Below, one piece after another: positions 51,607-61,350 of a stretch of 64,000 nt of DNA. Origin of the DNA: Serratia marcescens (GTDB lineage: Bacteria; Pseudomonadota; Gammaproteobacteria; Enterobacterales; Enterobacteriaceae); contig NZ_MJAO01000009.1 in assembly GCF_001902635.1 (NCBI RefSeq), forward strand, positions 124,001-188,000, in the 5' to 3' direction. Both the position numbers and the translations under genes were made by a program. The first letter of the stretch is position 1. Each line of letters opens with the position of its first letter. The notes under the pieces were generated by a model. The model was given only the letters and a program-made list of their open reading frames with translations, searched no databases and was not told the DNA's origin.

Positions 51607-52014
51607 CTATTCCCGTTTCAGCCGATCGGTATTGGCCAGATAGAGCGTCACCACCAATACCAATATCGCCGCAGCGTAGATCAGGGTATCGATGGGATTT
51701 TTGTGGTCAACGATGATCAACCGGATAATCGCGGTAATGCCGATATAAATAAAATAGCGCAGCGGGAAATGATAGCCCGACTCAAAATACTTGACGATCA
51801 AGGCGATAAACTCAAAGTACAGGAAGTAAATCACGATGCCTTCAATCAACAAATAAGAAGATGACTCTTCGCTGTTGATAAACAGTACCTTCGCCAGGTG
51901 CACGGTTTCCTTGACCAGAAACACCACCAGAATCGCCGCCAGCAGCAGCAAACCCACGTTCAGCACCCGTTGCAACCCTTTCGCTATCGTTATCGAGCGC
52001 GATGTTTTCGCCAT
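51607..52014 (-). CDS. psiE: Phosphate-starvation-inducible protein PsiE
   Basis: 135 residues, four membrane helices, with the family block [36 protein letters not shown] and [20 protein letters not shown]. Inner-membrane protein of unknown role induced on phosphate starvation in E. coli. Lies after malG on the opposite strand, as in E. coli. Confidence 0.92.
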   Translation of the reverse strand: MAKTSRSITIAKGLQRVLNVGLLLLAAILVVFLVKETVHLAKVLFINSEESSSYLLIEGIVIYFLYFEFIALIVKYFESGYHFPLRYFIYIGITAIIRLIIVDHKNPIDTLIYAAAILVLVVTLYLANTDRLKRE

Positions 52015-52239
52015 AAAACCTCTCTTTGAATACCGTTCACATTATCCAAGCGTACCAATATAGGCATTGTCTTAAAAATGAAGCCCCGCTGGAAAGCATT
52101 TTAAATCCCATTTATTTCATTAAGTTATAATAAGATGTTTCTGACTTATAGATTTGTAGCAAATTGAAATGTCAACTATCATGGGACACAGAGATCTTGA
52201 CATAAAACCTATAACCTAGAATTAACAAGGGAATTCCTT

Positions 52240-53676
52240 ATGCGCGCTAAACTTAATGGACTGGTCGCAGCGGGCCTGTTTGCCTGTGCATTGTCCGGCC
52301 ACGCCGCCGGCCTGGTCACGCCTGACAACGATCTGCGTAACGATCTCGCCTGGTTGTCCGATCGCGGCGTCATCAACGTCAGCCTGTCTACCTGGCCGCT
52401 GAGCCAGGAAGAGATCAGTTCCGTTATCGCGCAGGCCAAACCGGTGACCAATACCGAGAAAAACGTCATCGACCGCGTGCAACGCCGCGTCGATGCGTTA
52501 AAGGCCAATATCCGCGTTAGCGGCTACGCTTCTACCGACAAACCCGGCACCCCGCAGGGCTTCGGCCAAAACGAGTACGCCGACGATCGCCTGACGATCG
52601 GCGCCGGTGCCAACGGCGAGTTCTGGGATGTGCGCCTGCAGGGCTCGGTAGAAGGCGATCAGCGCGTCAGCGACGGCTCCAAATTCAATATGAACGGCTC
52701 CTACGGTGCGGTGAAAATCTGGAACCAGTGGCTCTCCTTCGGCGAGGTTTCCCAGTGGTGGGGGCCGGGTTACGACGGCAGCCTGATCCGCTCCGACGCC
52801 GCCCGTCCGGTGGCCGGCTTTATGCTGCAGCGCGCCGACCAATCGCCGTTTGAGACCCCGTGGCTGTCGTGGATCGGCCGATGGCAATACCAGCTGACCG
52901 CCGGCCAGCTGTCGCAATACAGCTCGGTGCCGCATACCAAACTGATCGGCGGCCGCCTGACCATGATGCCAACAGACTTCCTGGAATTGGGCGCGTCACG
53001 CATCATGCAGTGGGGCGGTGAAGGCCGACCACAGTCCTGGAGCTCGTTCTGGAAAGGCGTCAGCGGCCGTGACAACGATGATTCAGGTAAAGGCAACGAT
53101 CCGGGCAACCAGCTCGGCGGCTTCGACTTTAAGCTGAAGATGCAACCGCTGATCGGCATACCGGTCAGCCTCTACGGTCAATTGGTCGGCGAAGATGAGG
53201 CGGGCTATCTGCCGTCGCAAAACACCTATCTGCTCGGGCTGGAAGGCCACCCGGAATGGGGCCCGACCACCATCAACTGGTATATCGAAGGGGCCGATAC
53301 CCGTTCGAATATGAGCCGTGAGAATTACGTGTACAGGCATTACATTTACACTGGCGGCTACTACCAGCAGGGTTACCCGCTGGGCCACCCGATGGGCGGC
53401 GACGGTCAGATGCTGTCCGGGCGCGTAGAGCTGGTGCTGGACGATAGCCAGCGCTGGAGCACCCGCCTGGTGTACGCCAAGGTGAACCCGAAGAACCAAG
53501 ACTTCAACAAGGCATTCCCGAAATCCGATACGCTGAAGGGCATCCAGGTCGGTTGGGGTTACACCTTCCCGTCCCAGGTTAAGTTCGACACCAGCCTGTG
53601 GTACACCGACAACGATCACAGCACCGCCGACGACGTGGGCGCTGGCGTCAGCTTCGAAGTGCCGATCAACCTGTAA
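52240..53676 (+). CDS. Wzi-family outer-membrane (capsule assembly) protein
   Basis: 478 residues. Signal peptide ending SGHA, then the N-terminal DLRNDLAWLSDRGVINVSLS helical segment, and an amphipathic beta-barrel ending FEVPINL. FGEVSQWWGPGYDGSLIRSD is the conserved Wzi motif. E. coli Wzi binds capsule at the outer membrane as an 18-stranded barrel. No capsule genes are nearby, so the ligand here is open. GGGAATTCCTT leader; its own bidirectional terminator follows. Confidence 0.85.
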   Translation: MRAKLNGLVAAGLFACALSGHAAGLVTPDNDLRNDLAWLSDRGVINVSLSTWPLSQEEISSVIAQAKPVTNTEKNVIDRVQRRVDALKANIRVSGYASTDKPGTPQGFGQNEYADDRLTIGAGANGEFWDVRLQGSVEGDQRVSDGSKFNMNGSYGAVKIWNQWLSFGEVSQWWGPGYDGSLIRSDAARPVAGFMLQRADQSPFETPWLSWIGRWQYQLTAGQLSQYSSVPHTKLIGGRLTMMPTDFLELGASRIMQWGGEGRPQSWSSFWKGVSGRDNDDSGKGNDPGNQLGGFDFKLKMQPLIGIPVSLYGQLVGEDEAGYLPSQNTYLLGLEGHPEWGPTTINWYIEGADTRSNMSRENYVYRHYIYTGGYYQQGYPLGHPMGGDGQMLSGRVELVLDDSQRWSTRLVYAKVNPKNQDFNKAFPKSDTLKGIQVGWGYTFPSQVKFDTSLWYTDNDHSTADDVGAGVSFEVPINL

Positions 53677-53690
53677 TTTTTGCAGACGTA

Positions 53691-53716
53691 AAAAAACCCG
53701 CCGCGGCGGGTTTTTT
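53691..53716. terminator. Bidirectional terminator between the wzi-like gene and pgi
   Basis: AAAAAACCCGCC-gc-GGCGGGTTTTTT, strong in both directions and placed between convergent stops. Confidence 0.92.
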
Positions 53717-53736
53717 ATTGGCATCAATTCAGGCGA

Positions 53737-55383
53737 TTAGCGCCATTCCTTGAAGCGGTTGATCAGCGCATTGGTCGAGCTGTCGTGGCTGCTGATTTTC
53801 TCGCTGCCCGCCAGTTCCGGCAGGATGCGGTTGGCCAGCTGTTTGCCCAGCTCCACGCCCCACTGATCGAAGGTGAAGATGTTCAGGATCGCGCCCTGGG
53901 TGAAGATTTTGTGCTCGTACAGCGCGATCAGGCTGCCCAGGCTGAACGGCGTGATTTCACGCAGCAGGATCGAGTTGGTCGGGCGGTTGCCTTCAAACAC
54001 TTTGAACGGCGCCACGTGCTTGACCTGCTCAGGGGTTTTACCCTGCGCCGCGAACTCGGCTTCCACCACCTCCAGCGACTTGCCGAACGCCAACGCCTCG
54101 GTCTGGGCGAAGAAGTTGGACAGCAGTTTGGCATGGTGATCGCCCAGCGGGTTATGGCTGATGGCCGGCGCGATGAAATCGCACGGCACCAGCTTGGTGC
54201 CCTGGTGGATCAGCTGATAGAACGCGTGTTGGCCGTTGGTGCCCGGCTCGCCCCAGATGATTGGGCCGGTCTGGTAATCAACCGGATTGCCGTTGCGATC
54301 GACGTATTTGCCGTTGGATTCCATGTTGCCCTGCTGGAAGTAAGCGGCAAAACGGTGCATGTACTGATCATACGGCAGAATGGCTTCGGTCTCAGCGCCG
54401 AAGAAGTTGTTGTACCAGATGCCGATCAGCGCCAGCAGCACCGGCAGGTTTTTCTCCGCCGGCGTTTCGGCGAAGTGTTTGTCCATGGCGTGCGCGCCAC
54501 TCAGCAGCTGCTCGAAGTGGTCATAACCGATGGACAGCGCGATCGACAGGCCGATCGCCGACCACAGGGAGTAACGGCCGCCCACCCAGTCCCAGAACTC
54601 GAACATGTTGTCGGTATCGATGCCGAACTCGGACACCGCTTTGGCGTTGGTGGACAGCGCGGCAAAGTGTTTGGCCACGTGCTGTTGATCGGCGGCGCTG
54701 CTCAGGAACCAGTCGCGCGCGCTGTGGGCGTTGGTCATGGTTTCCTGGGTGGTGAAGGTTTTGGAGGCCACCAGGAATAGCGTGGTTTCCGGGTTCAGCG
54801 GCTTCAGCGTTTCGGCGATGTGGGTGCCGTCAACGTTGGAGACAAAGTGCATGTTCAGGTGGTTCTTATAAGGGCGCAGCGCTTCGGTCACCATGTAAGG
54901 GCCGAGGTCCGAACCGCCGATGCCGATGTTCACCACGTCGGTGATCGGCTTGCCGGTGTAGCCTTTCCACTCGCCGCCGATGACGCGCGCGCAGAACTGT
55001 TTGATCTTGGCCAATACCGCGTTCACTTCCGGCATCACATCTTTGCCGTCGACGACGATCGGGCTGTTGCTGCGGTTGCGCAGAGCAATGTGCAACACCG
55101 CGCGATCTTCGGTGCGGTTGATTTTCTCGCCGGCGAACATCGATTTGATGGCGCCTTGCAGATCGGTTTCTTTCGCCAGCGCCTGCAGTTTCTCCAGGGT
55201 TTCCTGCGTGATACGGTTCTTGGAATAGTCCACCAACATTTGGTCGTTGAAGGTCGCGGAGAACCTGGAGAAACGATCGCTGTCCTGGGCGAACAGGTCG
55301 GCGATCCGTACGTCTTTCATCTGTGCATAATGTTGCTGCAGGGCTTGCCAAGCAGCGGTTTGACTAGGATTGATATTTTTCAT
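53737..55383 (-). CDS. pgi: Glucose-6-phosphate isomerase
   Basis: 548 residues. PGI signatures [15 protein letters not shown] and [20 protein letters not shown], phosphate-binding [13 protein letters not shown], and catalytic Glu/His in [18 protein letters not shown]. Interconverts glucose-6-P and fructose-6-P. ATG with the conserved [15 protein letters not shown] start. Divergent from the CPA1 antiporter. Confidence 0.97.
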   Translation of the reverse strand: MKNINPSQTAAWQALQQHYAQMKDVRIADLFAQDSDRFSRFSATFNDQMLVDYSKNRITQETLEKLQALAKETDLQGAIKSMFAGEKINRTEDRAVLHIALRNRSNSPIVVDGKDVMPEVNAVLAKIKQFCARVIGGEWKGYTGKPITDVVNIGIGGSDLGPYMVTEALRPYKNHLNMHFVSNVDGTHIAETLKPLNPETTLFLVASKTFTTQETMTNAHSARDWFLSSAADQQHVAKHFAALSTNAKAVSEFGIDTDNMFEFWDWVGGRYSLWSAIGLSIALSIGYDHFEQLLSGAHAMDKHFAETPAEKNLPVLLALIGIWYNNFFGAETEAILPYDQYMHRFAAYFQQGNMESNGKYVDRNGNPVDYQTGPIIWGEPGTNGQHAFYQLIHQGTKLVPCDFIAPAISHNPLGDHHAKLLSNFFAQTEALAFGKSLEVVEAEFAAQGKTPEQVKHVAPFKVFEGNRPTNSILLREITPFSLGSLIALYEHKIFTQGAILNIFTFDQWGVELGKQLANRILPELAGSEKISSHDSSTNALINRFKEWR

Positions 55384-55612
55384 AGCAACACTCTTAGGCT
55401 TGAGAATAAAAATGACGCGTTTGTCCGATTGTAGCCTGTTCGACTGTGATTATGATCTCTTTTCTTGCGATAGGCGTTAACTGTCAACGCATTGCCGCCT
55501 CGTTTCAGCTTTCACTCTATACTTTTGGCTAACGGCCTGTTATCGGGGTTGCCGAATTGTCATCAGGCTGTGTCATCGTTGCTCATTTCGTCATTTGAAA
55601 GGGACCTCGCTT

Positions 55613-57421
55613 ATGGAATTATCCGCCCCGCTCATGTTGGTGTTGATCGGCCTGGCGTCGCTGCTGGCGCAGTGGCTGGCCTGGTTGCTGCGCCTGCCGG
55701 CCATTTTGCCGCTGTTGCTGTTCGGCATCGTGCTCGGCCCGGCCGCACACCTGGTGCAGCCGGATCGGCTGTTCGGCGACCTGCTGTTTCCGCTGGTGTC
55801 GCTGTCGGTGGCAATCATCCTGTTCGAGGGGGCGCTGACACTGCGTTTCGAGGAGATACGCGGTCTCGGCGGCGTAGTGCGCAACCTGGTCACCGTCGGC
55901 ATGCTGGCCACCTTTCTGGTCATCAGCCTCGCCGGCTGGTGGCTGCTGGACTTCCCGCCGGAGCTGGCGGCGCTGATCGGCGCGGTGACGGTGGTGACCG
56001 GGCCGACGGTGATCGCCCCGCTGATGCGCGTGGTGCGGCCGAACGCCAACATTAACCAGGTGCTGCGCTGGGAAGGGATCGTCATTGATCCGGTCGGCGC
56101 CATCTTCACCCTGCTGGTGTTCGAATTCATCGTGCTGAAGCAGAATGCGGAGTCCTACACCCACCTGTTTTGGACGCTGGGTACCACCGCCGCCGTCGGC
56201 CTGACCGCCGGCGCGCTGTTCGGCTATCTGCTCGGCCTGGCGCTGCGCCGCGTCTGGTTGCCGCGCTACCTGCAGAACCTGGCGGTGCTGGCGATCATGC
56301 TGACCGCCTTCGGCGTTTCCAACGCCATCGCCGACGAATCCGGCCTGCTGACCGTCACGGTGATGGGCATCTGGCTGGCCAACATGCGCGACGTGGACAC
56401 CAGCGACATTCTGGCGTTCAAAGAGGAGTTGTCGGCGATCCTGATCTCGGCGCTGTTCATCATTCTGGCGGCGCGGCTCGACATTCAGGCGCTGTGGAAC
56501 ATGGGTTGGCCGCTGCTCCTGCTGTTGTTGGCGGTGCAGTTCATCGCCCGGCCGCTGTGCATCGCGGTGTCGACCTGGCGATCCTCTCTGCACTGGCGCG
56601 ATCGGCTGCTGCTGTGCTGGATCGCTCCGCGCGGCATCGTCGCCGCGGCGGTCAGTTCGCTGTTTGCGCTGACGCTGCAGCGTAGCGGTTATCAGGGCGC
56701 CGACCGGTTGGTGACCGTGGTGTTCGCCATCATCATCGGCACCGTGGTGTTGCAAAGCCTGACCAGCGGCATGATGGCGCGCTGGCTACGGGTGCAGCAG
56801 CAAAAGCCGCGTGGCGTGCTGATCGTCGGCGCCAACAGCGTGGCGCGCATGTTGGCGCAGGCGTTGATCAAGCTGAACGTGCCGGTGCTCGTCACCGACA
56901 GCAGCTGGGAATACTATCGCCAGGCACGTATGGAGGGCATCCCGGCCTACTATGGCCACGCCTACTCCGAACATGCCGAGAACTATCTCGATCTGAGCAA
57001 TATCGCCCAGGTGTTGGCGCTGTCGCCCAATCGCCACCAAAACGCGCTGGCGGTCTACCACTTCGGCCATCTCTTCGGCGAGGATCACGTGTTCGCCATC
57101 CGCTCTGGGGCACCGTTGAAAGGTCGCGGCGCCAGCGCGGAAAGCGCGCGTTTCCGGCGGCATGAAATTTTATTTAATCAGGAAGCCACCTACGGCCGCC
57201 TGAGCAGCCTGCTCGCCAGGGGAGCCACCATCAAGGCGACCAAATTGAACGAAAATTTCGGTTGGCCGGAGTATTTGGAAAAACATCAGGGCGTTATCCC
57301 GTTATTCAGCCAAAAGGAAGACGGTTCTCTGCAACCGATTGCCACCGGTTCCACGCCCGCGATGCCCTGTACGCTTATCGCGCTGGTACAAGATGAAAAT
57401 CCCTCACCGTCTGTACGTTGA
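55613..57421 (+). CDS. CPA1 Na+(K+)/H+ antiporter with C-terminal nucleotide-binding domain
   Basis: 602 residues. Membrane part (about 1-390) with LFEGALTLRFEEIRGLG, TVVTGPTVIAPLMR and EGIVIDPVGAIFTLLV motifs of NhaP-type exchangers. A Rossmann-like TrkA-N domain follows (GVLIVGANSVARMLAQALIK), then a further cytosolic tail. Such proteins are cation/proton antiporters possibly gated by a nucleotide. ATG at 55613 is taken because of the AAAGGGACC leader. It differs clearly from YjcE at 5621, which lacks this domain. Confidence 0.85.
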   Translation: MELSAPLMLVLIGLASLLAQWLAWLLRLPAILPLLLFGIVLGPAAHLVQPDRLFGDLLFPLVSLSVAIILFEGALTLRFEEIRGLGGVVRNLVTVGMLATFLVISLAGWWLLDFPPELAALIGAVTVVTGPTVIAPLMRVVRPNANINQVLRWEGIVIDPVGAIFTLLVFEFIVLKQNAESYTHLFWTLGTTAAVGLTAGALFGYLLGLALRRVWLPRYLQNLAVLAIMLTAFGVSNAIADESGLLTVTVMGIWLANMRDVDTSDILAFKEELSAILISALFIILAARLDIQALWNMGWPLLLLLLAVQFIARPLCIAVSTWRSSLHWRDRLLLCWIAPRGIVAAAVSSLFALTLQRSGYQGADRLVTVVFAIIIGTVVLQSLTSGMMARWLRVQQQKPRGVLIVGANSVARMLAQALIKLNVPVLVTDSSWEYYRQARMEGIPAYYGHAYSEHAENYLDLSNIAQVLALSPNRHQNALAVYHFGHLFGEDHVFAIRSGAPLKGRGASAESARFRRHEILFNQEATYGRLSSLLARGATIKATKLNENFGWPEYLEKHQGVIPLFSQKEDGSLQPIATGSTPAMPCTLIALVQDENPSPSVR

Positions 57422-57477
57422 CAGAATGACGATAACCGGCTATTCCTAACAGCCTACTTGCGCACCCGGTGCGCAAG

Positions 57478-57664
57478 CCAGAAGAGGCGCGTCGCCCAGG
57501 TAGAGTGTCAGAGGAGCCGTTTTTCCGTTGACGACACCCGAGGGGGAGCGACGCCGAGGTAGGGTGATGGACGGCCATTATCGTATCGACTACAGGGGCT
57601 GAATCCCCTGGGTTGTCACCAGGGGATCGCCTACAGGGCGATCGACAAGGTGGGGCGCTTCTGG
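57478..57664 (+). ncRNA. Lysine riboswitch (L box) of lysC
   Basis: The outer stem P1 is visible as CCAGAAG (57478) with CTTCTGG (57658). The conserved core words GAGGCGCG, AGAGGAGCC, GAGGGGGAGCGACGCCGAGG and CAGGGGCTGAATCCCCTGGG follow in the same order as in the E. coli lysC leader. Lysine binding should shut off lysC. The leader continues to the lysC start at 57777. Confidence 0.92.
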
Positions 57665-57776
57665 GTGTATCGTAGCCTGACCTCTACGCCTGCCCCCTGT
57701 TTACCGCTCTCCCCTTGTGCCAAGGCTATGGAATTAAAGTGCCCCCAAACGGGCATCCCTGACACGAGGTTTCTAC

Positions 57777-59144
57777 ATGAACCAAGCAGCACCCCAGAAT
57801 TCCACCGTGGTAGCCAAGTTCGGCGGCACCAGCGTCGCCGACTTTGAAGCCATGAACCGCAGCGCCGACGTCGTGCTGGCCAACCCGCAGGTGCGCCTGG
57901 TGGTGTTGTCCGCTTCGGCGGGCGTCACCAACCTGTTGGTCGCCCTGGCCGAAGGTTGCGAGGCCGACAAGCGCAATGACCAGCTTGATGAGATCCGCCG
58001 CATCCAGTACGCCATCCTCGATCGCCTGACGGCGCCGGCGGTGATCCGCGAAGAGATCGACCGCCTGCTGGAAAACATCGCCATGCTGTCGGAAGCCGCA
58101 TCGCTGGCCACCTCGACGGCGTTGACCGACGAGCTGGTCAGCCATGGGGAGCTGATGTCCACCCTGCTGTTTGTCGAGATCCTCCGCGCCCGTAACGTGC
58201 AGGCCGAATGGTTCGACGTGCGTAAAGTGATGCGCACCGACGATCACTTCGGCCGCGCCGTGCCGGACAGCGCCGCGCTGAGCGAGCTGGCCCAGACGCA
58301 GTTAAAGCCGCGCCTGCAAGAAGCGCTGGTGGTCACCCAGGGCTTTATCGGCAGTGAGCCGAAAGGCCGCACCACCACGCTGGGCCGCGGCGGCAGCGAC
58401 TATACCGCCGCGCTGCTCGGCGAGGCGCTCGGTGTCGCTCGGGTAGATATCTGGACCGATGTGCCGGGCATCTACACCACCGATCCGCGCGTGGTACCGG
58501 CAGCCAAGCGCATCGACAAAATCGGTTTCGAAGAGGCGGCGGAAATGGCCACCTTCGGCGCCAAAGTACTGCACCCGGCCACCCTGCTACCGGCGGTGCG
58601 CAGCGACATTCCGGTATTCGTCGGCTCCAGCAAGGATCCGGCGGCCGGCGGCACGCTGGTGTGCAACACCACCGAGAACCCGCCGCTGTTCCGCGCGCTG
58701 GCGCTGCGCCGCAAGCAAACGCTGCTGACGCTGCATAGCCTGAACATGCTGCACGCCCGTGGCTTCCTGGCCGAGGTGTTCAACATTCTGGCGCGCCACA
58801 ATATCTCCGTCGATCTAATCACCACCTCGGAGGTCAGCATCGCGCTGACCATGGACACCACCGGCGCCACCTCCGCCGGCGGCAGCCTGCTGACCACCTC
58901 GCTGTTGACCGAGCTGTCGTCGCTGTGCCGGGTGGAAGTGGAAGAGAACCTGGCGCTGGTGGCGATCATCGGCAACCAGCTGTCGCGGGCCTGTGGCGTG
59001 GGCAAAGAGGTATTCGGCGTGCTCGATCCGTTCAATATCCGCATGATCTGCTACGGTGCCAGCAGCTATAACCTGTGCTTCCTGGTGCCGGGCGACGAGG
59101 CCGAGCAGGTAGTGCGCACCCTGCACCACAATCTGTTCGAATAA
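57777..59144 (+). CDS. lysC: Lysine-sensitive aspartokinase III
   Basis: 455 residues. Kinase motif VVAKFGGTSVADFEAMNRSA, GRGGSDYTAALLGEALG, and two C-terminal ACT domains (LLTLHSLNMLHARGFLAEVF and LVAIIGNQLSRACGVGKEVF) that bind lysine. First step of the aspartate pathway. ACACGAGGTTTCTAC leader. Controlled at RNA level by the lysine riboswitch. Confidence 0.96.
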   Translation: MNQAAPQNSTVVAKFGGTSVADFEAMNRSADVVLANPQVRLVVLSASAGVTNLLVALAEGCEADKRNDQLDEIRRIQYAILDRLTAPAVIREEIDRLLENIAMLSEAASLATSTALTDELVSHGELMSTLLFVEILRARNVQAEWFDVRKVMRTDDHFGRAVPDSAALSELAQTQLKPRLQEALVVTQGFIGSEPKGRTTTLGRGGSDYTAALLGEALGVARVDIWTDVPGIYTTDPRVVPAAKRIDKIGFEEAAEMATFGAKVLHPATLLPAVRSDIPVFVGSSKDPAAGGTLVCNTTENPPLFRALALRRKQTLLTLHSLNMLHARGFLAEVFNILARHNISVDLITTSEVSIALTMDTTGATSAGGSLLTTSLLTELSSLCRVEVEENLALVAIIGNQLSRACGVGKEVFGVLDPFNIRMICYGASSYNLCFLVPGDEAEQVVRTLHHNLFE

Positions 59145-59625
59145 GTGATTACCCCCTGATTGCGGGCGCAGCACGCTGTGTCCCATCGTCCTCTCGCCGC
59201 CGGCGGGTTATTGGTCCGGCCGCCCCATCAAGAAAAAATAATCGGCTTACGGGGCGCAAACATTTGCGTCCCCAATGTCTTCTGCGAAATTTCGTATTTC
59301 CCACTGGTCGGATTGTCATAATTCCCCCCATCCCCTATCATCCGTGAAAAATAAAAATTCAGATTCTTCCTATCCATGCCGATAATGTTGGTAATAGGGA
59401 AAGTCTCGCTACTTTTTTTAATTAATTAAGTCACCAGGGTTGCCCGCCATAAAAGAAGCAGCCTAATTATTATTTAGATCTATACCCACCGTCTTATTTG
59501 CTGCGGCAAATCAAGATACCTCGCAATGTGCATGTCGCTCAGTATTTCGGGTCGGCCGTCGGTCGCCCGTGGTTAACCTCATGGATTGGGCTGGCCGCCC
59601 CGGCGGTCTCTCATAATGGATTACA
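59145..59625. other. lysC-shlB intergenic region, AT-rich toward shlB
   Basis: 481 bp without a convincing gene. GGGGCGCAAA/TTTGCGTCCCC forms a hairpin at 59251-59272 after lysC, without a T-tract. From about 59320 the sequence is AT-rich and should carry the shlBA promoter. I looked for a Fur box, expected from published iron regulation of shlBA, and see only partial matches such as GATAATGTTGGTAATAG at 59383. Confidence 0.4.
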
Positions 59626-61305
59626 ATGATAAAAAAAATTACCGCATTGACGCTGCTTGTCAGCACGGCCCTATCCGCCGAAACCCTGCCGGACTCCCAC
59701 ATGATGCGGGATATGTCGATGGGGGAGTCGCGCCGCGCGCTGCAAGACAGCACGCGTGAAGTCAACCAGCTGATCGAGCAACGCCGTTACCAACAGCTGA
59801 AGCAGCAGCGCTTGCTGGCGGAGCCGGAACCGGCCGCGGCCGCCCTGCCGCAGTCCGCGCAGTGCCTGCCTATCGCCGGCGTTTATCTACAGGGCGTCAC
59901 CCTGCTTACGCCGGCCGATTTATCCGCCCTGAGCGCGCTGCCAGAACAGTGCATCAGCAGCAACGATATCAATCGCCTGACCCGTGAATTAACGCGCCTT
60001 TATGTGCAAAAAGGCTATATCACCGCTCGCGTGCAAATTGTCCGCCCTAATTCGCACGGGGAATTAGGGCTGAGCGTGACCGAAGGATTTATCGAGAAAA
60101 TAGAAGGCGGCGATCGCTGGGTCAACAGCCGGTTATTATTTCCGGGGCTGGAAGGCAAGCCGTTGAAATTAACCGAACTCGACCAAGGGTTGGATCAGGC
60201 CAATCGTTTGCAATCGAATACCACCAAGCTGGATATATTACCCGGCCGCCAGGTCGGCGGTTCGGTCATTCGTTTGCGCAATCAGCACACCAAGCCCTGG
60301 CTGATTACCGCCGGTACGGACAACTATGGCCAGAAAAGCACCGGCCAGTGGCTGGCGCGCGGCACCGCCACGCTGGACAGCCCGTTCGGCCTGTCGGACT
60401 TCGTCAGCCTGAATGCCAACAGCACGCTGGAAAACCCGGCTCACCGCTACAACCGCGCCTACACTCTGCTCTATTCGCTGCCGTACGGCGCATTCACCTT
60501 CAGCGGGTTCGCCAGCTTCTCGTCCTATGAAAACCGCCAGCAACTGCAGCACAACGTGGTCAAACTGCACGGCCAAACCCAACAGTACGGGCTGCGCAGC
60601 GACTACGTGTTTTACCGCGATCACGATCAAATAGACAGCCTGAGCGGTCAGTTGACCTACAAGCGCATCGACAACTACTTCGAAAGCGTGCGTCTCGAAG
60701 TCAGCAGCCCAACGCTGACCCTGGCCGAGCTGAGCGCCAGCCATCTGCAAATTTTGCCCAACGGAGCGTTCAGCGCCAACCTCAGCGTCGAACAGGGCCT
60801 GCCCTGGCTGGGCGCCGGACGTCATCCGAGCACCGTGCACCTCGACAGCCAATTCACCAAGGGCAAACTGTTCGCCAACCTCAGCCAGCGCCTCAACCTG
60901 GGTGACGCGACCTATCAGCTCAACAACCTGTTCTACGGCCAATACAGCCGCGATCCGCTGCCCGGCGTAGAGTGGCTGAGCCTTACCGATCGCAGCGCCG
61001 TGCGCGGCTTCAGCCGCAGCACCCAGTCCGGCGACAACGGCTGGTATCTGCAGAACACGCTGTCGCGCAGCTTCAATCTGGGCGCCACCACGCTGACGCC
61101 GCGCCTCGGTGCCGACGTCGGCCGCATTTTGCCGCGTCAGGACAGCTCGGGCTGGCGCAGCAGCGCCGGTCTGAGCAGCGGCGCCACATTACGCTATCAA
61201 CGGGCGTTGATCGATGTCGAGGTCAGCCGCGGCTGGATCTTGTCGAACCATGCCACGCCTGAAGATCCCGTTCAGGTCCTGGCGCGTTTTTCTTACACCT
61301 TTTAA
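59626..61305 (+). CDS. shlB: Haemolysin activator/secretion protein ShlB (TpsB)
   Basis: 559 residues. Signal peptide (about 1-18), N-terminal helix (QLIEQRRYQQLKQQRLLAEP), two POTRA domains (about 75-235, with GVTLLTPADLSALSALPEQC and GYITARVQIVRPN), then a 16-strand beta-barrel with the Omp85 loop VRGF and C-terminal RFSYTF. It exports and activates ShlA across the outer membrane. ATG at 59626 has only a weak GGA leader. shlA follows 45 bp downstream. Confidence 0.93.
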   Translation: MIKKITALTLLVSTALSAETLPDSHMMRDMSMGESRRALQDSTREVNQLIEQRRYQQLKQQRLLAEPEPAAAALPQSAQCLPIAGVYLQGVTLLTPADLSALSALPEQCISSNDINRLTRELTRLYVQKGYITARVQIVRPNSHGELGLSVTEGFIEKIEGGDRWVNSRLLFPGLEGKPLKLTELDQGLDQANRLQSNTTKLDILPGRQVGGSVIRLRNQHTKPWLITAGTDNYGQKSTGQWLARGTATLDSPFGLSDFVSLNANSTLENPAHRYNRAYTLLYSLPYGAFTFSGFASFSSYENRQQLQHNVVKLHGQTQQYGLRSDYVFYRDHDQIDSLSGQLTYKRIDNYFESVRLEVSSPTLTLAELSASHLQILPNGAFSANLSVEQGLPWLGAGRHPSTVHLDSQFTKGKLFANLSQRLNLGDATYQLNNLFYGQYSRDPLPGVEWLSLTDRSAVRGFSRSTQSGDNGWYLQNTLSRSFNLGATTLTPRLGADVGRILPRQDSSGWRSSAGLSSGATLRYQRALIDVEVSRGWILSNHATPEDPVQVLARFSYTF

Positions 61306-61350
61306 TCAACAGTTTTGCAGGATCCCACGGCAATACACGGAGATACATGG

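Noticed and set aside
59251-59272. Rho-independent terminator of lysC
   Set aside because: The hairpin is good but no T-tract follows on either strand and it lies over 100 bases past the stop.
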